A DNA stretch of 64,000 nucleotides from Acidobacteriota bacterium (GTDB taxonomy: Bacteria; Acidobacteriota; Terriglobia; Acidiferrales; UBA7541), in assembly GCA_003223325.1 (NCBI GenBank), contig QHYS01000057.1, positions 62,001-126,000 of the forward strand. Direction: 5' to 3'. A program made the position numbers and the translations under genes. Below the pieces are notes generated by a model that was not told where the DNA came from, made no database searches, and worked only from the letters and a program-made list of their open reading frames with translations. Positions 20,923 through 30,529 of this stretch are shown in pieces; within the stretch, counting starts at the first letter, position 1, and every line of letters starts with the position of its first letter.

Positions 20923-23900
20923 TTGATCACAAGCGAGCGGCTCAGGTTATTTCTATATGCAAGTCTTTTCATCGTTGCCTTGGTTCGCCCTGGTGCGAAT
21001 TTGTGGGCACAATCAGCGACGACCGGGGCGCTGCGAGGGGCCGTCGTCGATCCCACCGGTGCCGCCGTTCCAGGCGTGATGGTCACTCTTAGCAACGTTA
21101 CGACGGGGCAAGAACAAATGGCCATGACCGGCGCAAATGGCCTCTACGGATTCTCGTTGCTTCCTCCCGGAACCTATCACGTGGTTTTTTCTGCGAGGGG
21201 ATTCAAGACCTCGGTGGCGATGTCCGTAGTCGTCAATGTCTCGGAGGCCCCTGAGTTGGATGCCCAGCTCGAGACCGGAGCAGCGGAAGAGCGCGTTACC
21301 TGCCAGTGCCAGCTCAGCCAGGCGGCGACGTCCTCTAGCGGCACGTTGGTAGACAGCAAGACCCTTACGGCGGTCCCTCTCACTACCCGCAATTTAACGC
21401 AAGTGCTATCGATGTCTTCCGGTTCCGCAGCCAGTGTGAATAATGCCGGATTGATCGGAGCGGGCTCCCAGGACGTAAACGTGAACGGCAGTATCGCGGT
21501 CGGTCTTTATACAGTAGATGGCGCGGCTTCCGCCAGCACCGTGCCAAACCCCGATACGATCTCCGAATTCAAGATTCAAACTTCGCAATACGATGCCGGC
21601 TACGGCACCAAGGTACCTAACACCAATCTAGTTACCCGCTCCGGTGGAAACGATTTCCACGGAGATGTCTGGGAATTCGTGCGCAACGATATTTTCAACG
21701 CCAATGCGTTTTTCCGGAATGCCGCCGGACAACCCAAAGCGACCCTGAAACAGAACCAGTTCGGCGGCACGTTGGGCGGACCCGTTAAGAAAGATAAGGT
21801 GCTCTTCTTTGGTTCTTATCAGGGGACCCGCCAAGTGAACGGCCTGGATCCTACGGGCTCCTTATCCACGGTTATTCTTCCTCCTCTGAGCGACGATCGC
21901 TCGGCGGCCACAATCGGTTCGCAGTTCTGTCCAGCGAATAAGCCTGCGAACGTGCGGTCCGCTTACTTGACCTTTGCGGGAGGAACGCAGGTGGCCTGTG
22001 ATGGCTCGAACATCAATCCCGTGGCCCTGAAGCTGCTCCAACTGAAGCTGCCTGACGGCAGCTATTTGATATCAACGCCTCAAACCGTTTTGTCAAGCGG
22101 CCTCGGCCTCTCCTCATACAGTCTTAAATCTACCTATGACGAGAACCAATACCTCGCGAACATTTCCTATGTCATTTCCAAAAAGCATACGCTCACCGGC
22201 CGGCTCTATTACGCCACGGCTCGCACGAATCGAGCCTTCGGGTCCGCGTTCCTGCGTCCTGCCGAGACGCCGCCGACTCCGGGCTTTCCGGTGATCCTCG
22301 ACGACACGAACGTCATCAGCAGCATACAACTCAATTCGGTATTGACACCCAACATGGCCAATGAAGCGCGCATGACTTTCACCAACAATCGATCCGACCC
22401 AATGGTCACCGGCCTGCCAACAACCGCCTCCATCGGCATGACGCCGGCCAACACCTTGGCGCCGTTTTTGCCGGACATCATCATGAAGGGACCGCTGGGA
22501 GATTTTCAGGCGGGGAATGTCTACAGTGATTTTCTCAACTATAGCAAGATCTATTCTTGGGCAGACACGTTCTCCTGGACTCACGGCAGGCATACGACTC
22601 GCACGGGAGTGTTTGCTCTAAGGGAGCCTTTGGAATCGTCCAACATCGCCCTCGCTCGAGGAAGACTGGCCTTTCAAAACTTCACGGACTTGTTGTTGGG
22701 AATGAGCGCGGCGCAAAACGGCAGTCCCCAGGGACGCAGCAATGTTCAATCCATTGAAGCCAATGAAGGCTTAGGGCCGACAGGTAACGTCATACTATTG
22801 CTGCGGTTCAACCATGTCGCCGCCTTCGTGGAGGACGACATAAAAGTCAGCGGGCGTCTTACGCTCAATCTGGGCCTGCGCTGGGAATACCTGCCATCTT
22901 CATTTGGCCGAACCGGGGACCTGGGCAATGCTTTCCCGTCGCTCTTACAAACCGTGCCCATCCCGCTTGCTTCTGGCACTTATGCCGGCCTGACTGTGCC
23001 GCCTGACTACAATCCCAACCAAATTAACCCCTATACAGGCCAGCCCTTCGGGCCGCCTCCTCCCGGGGTGGTCGTACGCCCCAACGATGGTTACTATCAG
23101 AATGCCGCTCGTTGGGATGCCTTCTCTCCTCGTTTCTCATTTGCCTGGCAACCCGGCAGCAAGCAAGGCCGCCTGGCCGTGCGCAGCGGCTACGGGTGGT
23201 TCTACCAGCCTCTCAGCGACAGGGGGAATGCCACAGGTACTCCATCGGAAAATATTGAGCCGCTCGCTCAACTGATCGGTAGTTCGGGAGCGAGCAATGG
23301 TGCGTCCACACTACAAAACCCATTCCCGCCCACCATGCTGGGGTTCACGCTCCGAACACCCACCTCACATCTGGACGACCGCACGATCGGACCGAACTTC
23401 CAAAACCCTAAGTTGCAGCAATGGAACCTGAACGTGCAGTACGCTTTCTCCCGTAATTTGAGTCTCGACCTCGGTTATGTGGGATCGCACGGCAACGATC
23501 TGTTTCTCCTTTATGGTTCGAACCAGCCGTTGCTGGCAAGTCCAGGCCACCCAGTAAACTGCGGCCTACCGAATACCGCCGCCGGGTTGGGCGTCACGCC
23601 CGCTATTTTTGCCATACTAGGTGTCGATCGATCGGGCTGCGTGACCACGAACACATCCGTCAATGCCGGGCTGCGCGTCCCGATCGTTGGCGACACGCCG
23701 ACAGGCTTGCTCGCGCACCAGTATCTCGGGGGCTCCTGGTATCACAGCGCGCAGGCCACTCTGCGGCAGCAGATCTCTCGCGGTTTGAGCTTTCAGTTTG
23801 CCTATACTTTTTCCAAGGCCGAAGGCAACACAACAGTTCTCAACGACCAGCGAAATCTTGCCTTAGACTGGGCGCCTACGAATTTCGATCGCAGGCACCG

Positions 23901-24459
23901 CTCGATTACAAACTTTAGTTACGATCTGCCCGGCTTCCAAAGGAGTGGATTTGTTGGCGCCGCGTCGCGAGGCTGGTCGGTCTCTGGAATCGTTATCGTG
24001 CAAAGTGGAACGCCGATGACGCTGACCGACAAGAACGGCAGCGCTGTTTACGGTTTCGCCGGCACGGCCACGATCACAATGTGCCCCGGAGCGTCCTATC
24101 AGGATCTGTTGACCTCCGGCGCTACCACTTCTCGCTTGGACGGTTGGTTTAATAAGTCGGCAATCTGTAAGGTCGCAGCAATCGGTTCCGATGGGTCTTC
24201 GGGATACGGGACTGCGGGTCAAGGTATCGTCACCGGGCCCGGACAGTTCAATACGGATATCTCTATCGGCAAGACGACCACGGTTGGCGGCCTACGGGAA
24301 AACGCACAATTGGCTTTCCGCACGGAGTTCTACAATGCTCTCAATCACCCCCAATTCTCCAATCCCGGCACAATTCTTGGTACGGCAACCTTCGGCGTCA
24401 TCACTCAAACCTCGGTGGCGCCGCGTCTCATCCAGTTCGGTTTGAAGTACGTTTTCTAG
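20923..24459 (+). CDS. Oar-like TonB-dependent receptor with carboxypeptidase-regulatory domain
   Basis: Large outer-membrane beta-barrel typical of acidobacteria. The open frame begins at TTG 20827; I prefer TTG 20923 because it places a signal peptide (L-F-L-Y-A-S-L-F-I-V-A-L ... W-A-Q-S) at the N-terminus. Next comes a carboxypeptidase-regulatory-like domain (G-A-L-R-G-A-V-V-D-P-T-G-A-A-V-P-G ... L-L-P-P-G-T-Y), then a plug-like region with P-N-P-D-T-I-S-E-F-K-I-Q-T, and a long barrel ending Q-F-G-L-K-Y-V-F with terminal Phe. About 1178 aa from this start. It lies downstream of the efflux operon with 188 bases between, so linkage is unclear. Substrate unknown; this family is often tied to glycan or peptide uptake. 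Confidence 0.85.
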   Translation: MITSERLRLFLYASLFIVALVRPGANLWAQSATTGALRGAVVDPTGAAVPGVMVTLSNVTTGQEQMAMTGANGLYGFSLLPPGTYHVVFSARGFKTSVAMSVVVNVSEAPELDAQLETGAAEERVTCQCQLSQAATSSSGTLVDSKTLTAVPLTTRNLTQVLSMSSGSAASVNNAGLIGAGSQDVNVNGSIAVGLYTVDGAASASTVPNPDTISEFKIQTSQYDAGYGTKVPNTNLVTRSGGNDFHGDVWEFVRNDIFNANAFFRNAAGQPKATLKQNQFGGTLGGPVKKDKVLFFGSYQGTRQVNGLDPTGSLSTVILPPLSDDRSAATIGSQFCPANKPANVRSAYLTFAGGTQVACDGSNINPVALKLLQLKLPDGSYLISTPQTVLSSGLGLSSYSLKSTYDENQYLANISYVISKKHTLTGRLYYATARTNRAFGSAFLRPAETPPTPGFPVILDDTNVISSIQLNSVLTPNMANEARMTFTNNRSDPMVTGLPTTASIGMTPANTLAPFLPDIIMKGPLGDFQAGNVYSDFLNYSKIYSWADTFSWTHGRHTTRTGVFALREPLESSNIALARGRLAFQNFTDLLLGMSAAQNGSPQGRSNVQSIEANEGLGPTGNVILLLRFNHVAAFVEDDIKVSGRLTLNLGLRWEYLPSSFGRTGDLGNAFPSLLQTVPIPLASGTYAGLTVPPDYNPNQINPYTGQPFGPPPPGVVVRPNDGYYQNAARWDAFSPRFSFAWQPGSKQGRLAVRSGYGWFYQPLSDRGNATGTPSENIEPLAQLIGSSGASNGASTLQNPFPPTMLGFTLRTPTSHLDDRTIGPNFQNPKLQQWNLNVQYAFSRNLSLDLGYVGSHGNDLFLLYGSNQPLLASPGHPVNCGLPNTAAGLGVTPAIFAILGVDRSGCVTTNTSVNAGLRVPIVGDTPTGLLAHQYLGGSWYHSAQATLRQQISRGLSFQFAYTFSKAEGNTTVLNDQRNLALDWAPTNFDRRHRSITNFSYDLPGFQRSGFVGAASRGWSVSGIVIVQSGTPMTLTDKNGSAVYGFAGTATITMCPGASYQDLLTSGATTSRLDGWFNKSAICKVAAIGSDGSSGYGTAGQGIVTGPGQFNTDISIGKTTTVGGLRENAQLAFRTEFYNALNHPQFSNPGTILGTATFGVITQTSVAPRLIQFGLKYVF

Positions 24460-24565
24460 GAATTTAGGCGAAACTTCGGTAAGAAACGGCGCCCCGCTTT
24501 CGCTTTCTCGCGAACCGGCCCGGGACGATCCCGGACTTCTTCGATATTCGGTTGGTCGCCGAACG

Positions 24566-25375
24566 TCAGGGACCTGGCCGTATTGGAATGGCAGGTTTTT
24601 CGTTCAGGAAGCGCTGTCGAAAACTCAGTTCATCCGAGATAGTGTAGATCGTTTCAGTCATGATGCCATCGTTTTTCAACTTGAACGTTAGCTGTCCATC
24701 CCAGGGCTTCGTATAAGCCTTGGGATCATCGAAGGTGAAATTGAAAACCAATGTCTCCGGATCGACTCGCCTGATGCGCTCTATCATGTGGAGATCCTCG
24801 GTATGCGGGTGGCCGATGGGATCAAGCCAGGTGGAATCTTTGAAACCCACCGAATCCACCACCAGCGTATCCCCCTCCCACTTGCCAACCGACTCCCCAA
24901 ACCACGAAATGTCTGGAACCTCCGAATGTGGCCGGTTGAGGGCAATTTGCCGCCAGGATTTGTTGTATTCCCATAGTTGATAAACATAGTCGGGGGTCTG
25001 CACGATTTTGAATCTCATCGGATGAATGGAGGCGCGCGGATAACCGTCTGGGTCGGCATATCTCAACGCCGGATCGGTGGTCTTTGCAAAATCCTGATCC
25101 GGTCCCGTGGCAGGCCGCTCGGACTTCATTCGAGTAATAGCCCAGGGCGTATACGGTATATCGCCCTCCGTTCCCGGCTTTTTTTTGCCCATTGGATCTG
25201 AGGGACTCAAAGACTGAATTCCCTTCCCCAGCCAAATGCCGGAGAGATCGGGCCCTTGGGAAGCTGGCTTTTCGGCATTACTCCCGGAACACCCCGCGAC
25301 AAATCCGAGCATTCCCAACAGTGATATCCCCATCAGCGAAAAGAAAGACGAACGCAATCGCTTTCCCATTTTCAA
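24566..25375 (-). CDS. Secreted lipoprotein of unknown function
   Basis: The 269-aa protein has a lipoprotein signal peptide with lipobox V-A-G-C (Cys 29), so it should be lipid-anchored. The mature part starts D-L-S-G-I-W-L-G-K and contains Y-T-P-W-A-I and E-G-D-T-L-V-V-D-S-V-G-F near the middle. These segments recur in acidobacterial proteins encoded beside DUF6152 genes, which is the arrangement here: the next gene upstream on the same strand, 16 bases away, is such a protein. No catalytic motif is evident. The gene is convergent with the TonB receptor gene. Confidence 0.65.
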   Translation of the reverse strand: MKMGKRLRSSFFSLMGISLLGMLGFVAGCSGSNAEKPASQGPDLSGIWLGKGIQSLSPSDPMGKKKPGTEGDIPYTPWAITRMKSERPATGPDQDFAKTTDPALRYADPDGYPRASIHPMRFKIVQTPDYVYQLWEYNKSWRQIALNRPHSEVPDISWFGESVGKWEGDTLVVDSVGFKDSTWLDPIGHPHTEDLHMIERIRRVDPETLVFNFTFDDPKAYTKPWDGQLTFKLKNDGIMTETIYTISDELSFRQRFLNEKPAIPIRPGP

Positions 25376-25391
25376 GCGCCCTCCCCAACGC

Positions 25392-25775
25392 TCAGCCCCT
25401 AAGCATTTCTTTGCCGTCGGCCTTGATCAACTTGATGAAGCGCCCCACGCTCCCGCCTCTCTGCGAGGGATTGAAGGTAATCTTGATGATCTCTCCCGGC
25501 TGCAGGCTCTTTCGATTCCAGCCGCGATTCGCCATCACCGGCGGCGAGTTCGCCTCGATAATCCAATGCCTCACCTTTCCCTTGTCGTCTTTGGCGTCCA
25601 AGCCGATCTCCACGTGAGGATTCGTCCATTGGAACTCCGTCACCGTCGCATCGACTGTCAGCTCTTTCGACATGTCATATAACGATGCACCTCCGTGGTG
25701 AGCACACAAAGGAAGTGTCACGAACAACGGAATCGCCAGTAGAAGTGCACCCAGGGTCAGCACCTTGGCTTTCAT
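25392..25775 (-). CDS. Secreted DUF6152-like protein
   Basis: I start it at ATG 25775, which has GGAGGG 10 bases upstream; the open frame runs back to 25853 without a better start. The product is about 127 aa. It has a signal peptide ending L-C-A-H-H-G-G-A, then a small beta-rich domain with T-V-D-A-T-V-T-E-F-Q-W-T-N-P-H-V and W-I-I-E-A-N-S-P, the pattern of DUF6152 proteins. The H-H after the signal cleavage site is characteristic. Function is unknown; the pair with the following lipoprotein gene is common in acidobacteria. Confidence 0.7.
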   Translation of the reverse strand: MKAKVLTLGALLLAIPLFVTLPLCAHHGGASLYDMSKELTVDATVTEFQWTNPHVEIGLDAKDDKGKVRHWIIEANSPPVMANRGWNRKSLQPGEIIKITFNPSQRGGSVGRFIKLIKADGKEMLRG

Positions 25776-25833
25776 CGGCACCCTCCATCTTCTTTGAAAG
25801 AACACCGGAACCACCCCAGCGACAAAACATCCG

Positions 25834-27075
25834 CTAAACCTGATCTCCTGCACGTCTCGATTCCCGCATCATGCTTCCGATAGCCACCCGCCTACAATGT
25901 CTTTTTATCGGTCGCGGAGCATTAGCTCCGTGGCTCAGAAACTTAATCGGCTCTGGATGCTTTTTTGTAAGTCTTGCTAGCTTAATCCAGTAGGCCGTGC
26001 CATTGTGTGCTGGCGGCGGTGGCGTGCCTGGTCCAGCTTGCGGCGGCGGCAACGGAGCAATGGGCATGGCTGGCTGCGGGTCATCGACCGTGTTGGCGAT
26101 GAACATTCCCGGCTGCGTGTACTCCTGACCGCTCAGCAATGAGAAATGTAACTGCCAGAGATCCTCAAGCCCCGGCGAAGAATGAACCGTCTGCATCGTC
26201 TCCGGCTCGCCGCCTTTGCGCGTGCCGTCGTTCATAATGGCCACGCGCGGATGCAGCGCGTGTACCAGCACGGGCGAATTGGAGCTTGCCTGTCCATGGT
26301 GCAGACCCAAGAGGACATCGACGCTGCCGAGCCGGTTATTCGGGCACATCAGCTCGAACTCCTTGTTCTTGGTCAAATCACCCAAGTGCGCAGTGCGAAA
26401 TTTGCCGTAGGTAATGAAAATGCCCACCGATTGTGGGTCCTCGGCATTGTTTTCTCCTGGCTTGAAATTGGCGCAGTAGGAATTAGGCCCGCCTGCGCCG
26501 GGCATCGCCTTGATCAACTCCCCCGCGGAAGTCACCACGGTCACATCAACGCTACCCATGCGAATCTTGTCGCCCGGTTTCGCCACCGTGTGCTTGGCGT
26601 CGGCGATGAGCTGCGGATACATCTTCTGCAAGAAATCATCGGCGGCCTGGCCGGGCTGGACGTTTGGGCCATGGTCGATGAATTCGCGGACGGGGATCTG
26701 CGGAGCGAGCTCCGCCAGCCCTCCGAAGTGGTCGCCGTGCCAGTGTGTAATGATCAGATGATCGATCTGTTTAAGCCCAGCATCTTTGACCGCCGCCATG
26801 ATGCGGCCGGCATCACGAACGGCGCCCGGCGGGACATTGCCCGTATCCATGAGCAACGATTCCCCGGAAGGCGAGACAAACAGCGTCGCATTGCCACCCT
26901 CGACGTCGATTACATAGACGTCGAACATCTTTGCAGGCTGGCTCTGCGCAATAGTGACCGAAGCAGAAAGCGCCACAGCCGTCATTAACATTAGTGTGGC
27001 GCGCATCAGAGTCGTCCTAACCAGGGATCGATACGGGCCCAGTATGGCCAAAACCTTTGCCGCTCTCGTATTCAT
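25834..27075 (-). CDS. Secreted metallo-beta-lactamase-fold hydrolase (ComEC-like MBL domain)
   Basis: Start chosen at ATG 27075 with GGGAGA upstream; about 413 aa. A signal-like hydrophobic segment (M-L-M-T-A-V-A-L-S-A-S-V) precedes the fold. The zinc motif T-H-W-H-G-D-H is at about residues 110-116, followed by L-G-D-L-T and the late L-G-L-H-H-G motif. It matches the stand-alone ComEC/Rec2-like MBL hydrolases secreted by acidobacteria. The last ~50 residues look unlike the family: after A-Y-W-I-K-L the frame runs into an inverted repeat (CGGAGC/GCTCCG at 25915-25930), so the natural C-terminus may have been lost. Substrate unknown. Confidence 0.75.
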   Translation of the reverse strand: MNTRAAKVLAILGPYRSLVRTTLMRATLMLMTAVALSASVTIAQSQPAKMFDVYVIDVEGGNATLFVSPSGESLLMDTGNVPPGAVRDAGRIMAAVKDAGLKQIDHLIITHWHGDHFGGLAELAPQIPVREFIDHGPNVQPGQAADDFLQKMYPQLIADAKHTVAKPGDKIRMGSVDVTVVTSAGELIKAMPGAGGPNSYCANFKPGENNAEDPQSVGIFITYGKFRTAHLGDLTKNKEFELMCPNNRLGSVDVLLGLHHGQASSNSPVLVHALHPRVAIMNDGTRKGGEPETMQTVHSSPGLEDLWQLHFSLLSGQEYTQPGMFIANTVDDPQPAMPIAPLPPPQAGPGTPPPPAHNGTAYWIKLARLTKKHPEPIKFLSHGANAPRPIKRHCRRVAIGSMMRESRRAGDQV

Positions 27076-27315
27076 GGTGAGTCTCCCTGCGGGCACAACC
27101 ATCGCGCCCGTCCGTGACAATTTGCCCGTGTGCGGAGGTGCGATTGTCGCCTATCGCTTGCGGGTAGGGTAACACGAGCCACCGCTTCGTACACCTACCG
27201 CCGGTAAATTCGGGTAAATTCGTTGTGTCGGTGGGATGAGAAGCGTAGGATGCCCGAGCCGGGGTTTTGAATCCATTCCGGCGACGAATCTATTCCGGCC
27301 AAGGGAGCAACGTTT

Positions 27316-27885
27316 ATGAATTTAATCAAGATCGTCTTGGTAGTTGCTCTGAAGACGCTCGTGGGAGTTGGCGTCGCGGTCTTGTTGTGCGGTCGTGCGA
27401 ACGCGCAGGAGTCTGGGAGCGCAGCCGGGGCTGGGAACAGAGAAGGACCCGCGAACACTCAGGGATTGGTGACGCAGCGCAATCTATCTCTGCCGATGGC
27501 CAAGACCATTGCCGAAGCCGCCCTGGCGGCGTGCCGTGAGAAGGGTTACCACACCGCAGCAGCCGTCGTGGATCGCGCAGGACAGGTGTTGGTCATCCTG
27601 CGCGACGAACAAGCCACGCCGCAGGTGGCCGAGATGGCCCGGCGCAAAGCCTACACGGCGCGCATGTTCCGCACCACTACACTCGAGTTTCAGAAGCGCA
27701 CCGCAGACAATCCGGCGTACGCCGCGCAACGCAACCTCCCCGATATCCTGGCCCTGAGTGGCGGAGCTCCGATTAAGGTGGGCGAAGAGACGGTTGGCGC
27801 CGTGGGAAGCGCAGGATCCACTCTGGAGCAGGATGACGCCTGCGCCAAGGCAGGCATCGCCAAGGTGGCCGACCTGCTGAAGTAG
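27316..27885 (+). CDS. Secreted GlcG/HbpS-like (heme-binding domain) protein
   Basis: The 189-aa protein has a signal peptide ending near A-N-A-Q-E. The rest is a GlcG/HbpS domain: L-P-M-A-K-T-I-A-E-A-A-L-A-A-C, A-A-V-V-D-R-A-G-Q-V-L-V, A-R-R-K-A-Y-T-A-R-M-F, and G-A-P-I-K-V-G-E-E-T-V-G-A-V-G-S-A-G at the C-terminal half. AAGGGAG precedes the ATG by 9 bases. Members bind heme or act as accessory proteins, often near oxidoreductases or transporters. Here the next gene is an MFS transporter, with an 86-base gap on the same strand. Confidence 0.8.
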   Translation: MNLIKIVLVVALKTLVGVGVAVLLCGRANAQESGSAAGAGNREGPANTQGLVTQRNLSLPMAKTIAEAALAACREKGYHTAAAVVDRAGQVLVILRDEQATPQVAEMARRKAYTARMFRTTTLEFQKRTADNPAYAAQRNLPDILALSGGAPIKVGEETVGAVGSAGSTLEQDDACAKAGIAKVADLLK

Positions 27886-27971
27886 GCGACTCAGATGGAA
27901 ATCGCGAGTGAAGTGACGCTCGCCAAAGAACGAATGACCTTACAAAAGCCTGGCATGAACTGGGGCCGCTC

Positions 27972-29207
27972 ATGAGTGTAGTACAAAATTCTGCAGTCAA
28001 GAGTTTGGCGGTACCCGCACAGTTGTCTGACCAGTCGCAGTGGGTGGCCATCGTTTGTGGGTGCATCGTGGCCTTCGCCTATTCCGCCAACTACACCAAT
28101 CACGCCCCTCTGGCGCTCCCTCTGATGCGCGAATTCGGGTTCAATCAGGCTCTGGCCGGCTTTCTGACCACGGGCATCTTTGCGACTCACGCCCTCATGC
28201 AGATACCCGGCGGACACCTGGTTGACCGGCTCGGCGCCAAGCGCGTGCTTTTGTGCGCCCTCGCCTGGGTGACGCTCGGCAACCTGGGGATGGCGTCTGC
28301 CGGCGCGTATTGGCAGTTGCTCCTTTGCAAGATTTTCACCGGTCTCGGCACCGGGGTCTGCTTTGTAGGGGGCGCACGCTACGTGCACGCGGCAGCCCGG
28401 GCCGGACCCTGGCTGAACTTGGCGCAGGGACTTTTTGGCGGTTCCGTCCAGCTCGGAGCGGGATTCGTGATTTTGGCAGTCCCGAGACTTTACCTTTTGG
28501 CCGGATGGCGCGCGACGTTTTTCGTATCCGCCGGAATGGCCCTTACAGCGGCGATCATCTGGCTGGCCGCAGCACCGAACGTCACCTCCGGCGCCGCTCC
28601 ACCCGGACGGTTCGGCGAGATGCTACTGGCGCCTCAGCTCTGGTTGCTGGGACTTGTGCAAATGGCTAGCTTCGGCCTCTCCGTAGTGGTGGGGTCATGG
28701 GTGGTGGTCCTTCTGACGAAAGCTCTGAAAGTTCCCGCAACTCAGGCCGGGCTGATCGGATCGTTGGTCCTGTTGCTGGGCATCGTGTCGCGGCCGCTCG
28801 GAGGCATGCTCCGCCGGCATCTGGGCATTCGTCCCTTGTTCATCAGCAGTCTTTTGATCATCGCTTTGGGCTGTTTCGCCTTCGTGTTGTCCTCAATTTC
28901 TTTGGGCATCGCAGTGGTGGCGGTGGTGCTGATTGGCATGGGTGTCGGCCTGCCCTACGCCGCGATGTTCTCGCGTGCGGGGGCGCTGTTTCCAGGCCGG
29001 GCCGGAGCGGCCATGGGGCTCGTGAACATGCTGGGAATTTTCATGATCCTGGGCGGCGCTCCGCTTGTGGGGCACCTAGCAGACTTGTCGGGCACCTTCC
29101 GGACAAGCTTTGTTGTGCTCGGGGGATTTTCGCTGTTGGTGTGCGCCGCGGTTCCTCTTATCGATCGCGACGAACCGGTACTTTCTCCGCGCGTATCGCC
29201 GTTTTGA
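27972..29207 (+). CDS. Major facilitator superfamily transporter
   Basis: The 411-aa chain is strongly hydrophobic, with about 12 membrane segments. The MFS loop signature G-G-H-L-V-D-R-L-G-A-K-R lies between TM2 and TM3 (about residues 80-91), and a second-half copy near L-G-G-M-L-R-R-H-L-G-I-R. Overall it resembles the NarK/CynX-type anion-nitrate branch by feel, but the substrate cannot be assigned. It sits between the GlcG-like gene and a broken hydrolase gene on the same strand. Confidence 0.85.
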   Translation: MSVVQNSAVKSLAVPAQLSDQSQWVAIVCGCIVAFAYSANYTNHAPLALPLMREFGFNQALAGFLTTGIFATHALMQIPGGHLVDRLGAKRVLLCALAWVTLGNLGMASAGAYWQLLLCKIFTGLGTGVCFVGGARYVHAAARAGPWLNLAQGLFGGSVQLGAGFVILAVPRLYLLAGWRATFFVSAGMALTAAIIWLAAAPNVTSGAAPPGRFGEMLLAPQLWLLGLVQMASFGLSVVVGSWVVVLLTKALKVPATQAGLIGSLVLLLGIVSRPLGGMLRRHLGIRPLFISSLLIIALGCFAFVLSSISLGIAVVAVVLIGMGVGLPYAAMFSRAGALFPGRAGAAMGLVNMLGIFMILGGAPLVGHLADLSGTFRTSFVVLGGFSLLVCAAVPLIDRDEPVLSPRVSPF

Positions 29208-29279
29208 GAAGTACCAGGCGAGATTCTGAACGAGAACTCCATCCGGTCACGGATCACCTAGCGACAGGAGGAAGAAATC

Positions 29280-30480
29280 ATGAAGATGAGGACATCGACT
29301 GCGGTGCTCTCAGGGATAGCTGCAGTTCTGGTGAGCGGCTGGCTCGGAGCGAAAGCTCAGGAGGGCGTCGGAGCTGCCCATCACGCATTGATCGTGACCT
29401 TTTCCACCGCTGACATTGGGCGCCAAGGTCATTTTTATGTGGGCGGCCATTATGCTGGGGAACCAGGCAAGGAAACCATGGACGGTGCCATGTACGTTGA
29501 GGTGTGGGTCCCCAAGGCCATCCGGCACCCTTATCCGATACTATTCATCACCGGCGGCGGAGGCCAGGGAGCCTACAGCTTGCTGCAAACGCCAGACGGG
29601 CGGCCCGGCTGGGCGTATGACTTCGTCAGCCAGGGCTATACGGTTTACATGATGGACTATCCGGGGCAAGGACGTTCTGCCTATGTCCCCGGGGGTCTCG
29701 ACGGCAACTTAGTCCCGCCCCCGTTCAGGTCCACTGATGGAGGAAGTCTGGACAGGCGGCCGGCCACCATCGTCTGCGGCGAGCAGTTGGCCGCAGGCAA
29801 AGAAGTATAGGCAATGGCCGAGCGACGCGCCGAATAAAGGCAAGATGGGCGACCCCGTGTTTGATTATTTCGCTAAGACCGAACTCCCCGTAGTGGCGAG
29901 CCCAAACCAAGAGAAACGTACTGCGGACGCGCTGGTGCAATTGGCGGATATGATCGGCCAGCCGGTCATCTTGATGCTCAACTCCGGGGCAGCAGCAGCC
30001 GGCTGGCAGGTCGCAGATGCGCGCCCCAAGCTGGTCAAGGGCATCGTCGCTGTAGAACCGGTCGCGCCGCCGGTTGAGAACGCGGAAAGGGGCGCGACCG
30101 GTCCGGGTCGTGTATGGGGCCTCACGAATCTGCCGGTGCACTATGATCCCCCAATCAACGAAGCAGCCGAATTGCAAACCATTCGCCAGGACAAGCCAGA
30201 CGCGCCGGACCTGCTCCCGTGCTGGATTCAGAAGGAGCCCGCGCACAAACTCGCAAACCTGGAAACCATTCCGGTGCTCGATGTGTCCGGAGAGGCCAGT
30301 TATCACCGTCCGTACGCCCATTGCGTGGCCAAGTGGCTCAATCAGGCAGGTGTAAGGGCCACCTTTGTGAAACTCGAAGATGTCAGGCTGCCCGGTAATG
30401 GTCACCAGATGATGTCCGAAAAGAACAGCGCCGGCGTCGCCAAGTACCTTCAGGGCTGGATCGAAAAGAACGTGCACTGA
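29280..30480 (+). pseudogene. Secreted alpha/beta hydrolase split by a one-base frameshift
   Basis: Two overlapping frames make one protein. The first (ATG 29280, GGAGG upstream) has a signal peptide and Y-P-I-L-F-I-T-G-G-G-G-Q-G ... M-M-D-Y-P-G-Q-G-R-S, the oxyanion and early strands. At a run of five C (29718-29722) the frame should shift by removing one C, giving V-P-P-R-S-G-P-L-M-E-E-V-W. It then continues through the nucleophile region (L-N-S-G-A, where homologues have H-S-x-S-G), A-D-A-R-P-K-L-V-K-G-I-V-A-V-E-P and the C-terminal His in G-N-G-H-Q. Total about 400 codons. The homopolymer makes a sequencing error plausible. RBS and frame on both sides look like a working gene. Confidence 0.8.
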
Positions 30481-30529
30481 GCAAAATCTCACCGGTTGCA
30501 CGTTTTCGGATGGCGGAGTTTCGCCTTAG

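Noticed and set aside
24525-24545. CCGGG...CCCGG inverted repeat as a terminator for the TonB receptor gene
   Set aside because: Short stem and no T-run; too weak to call.
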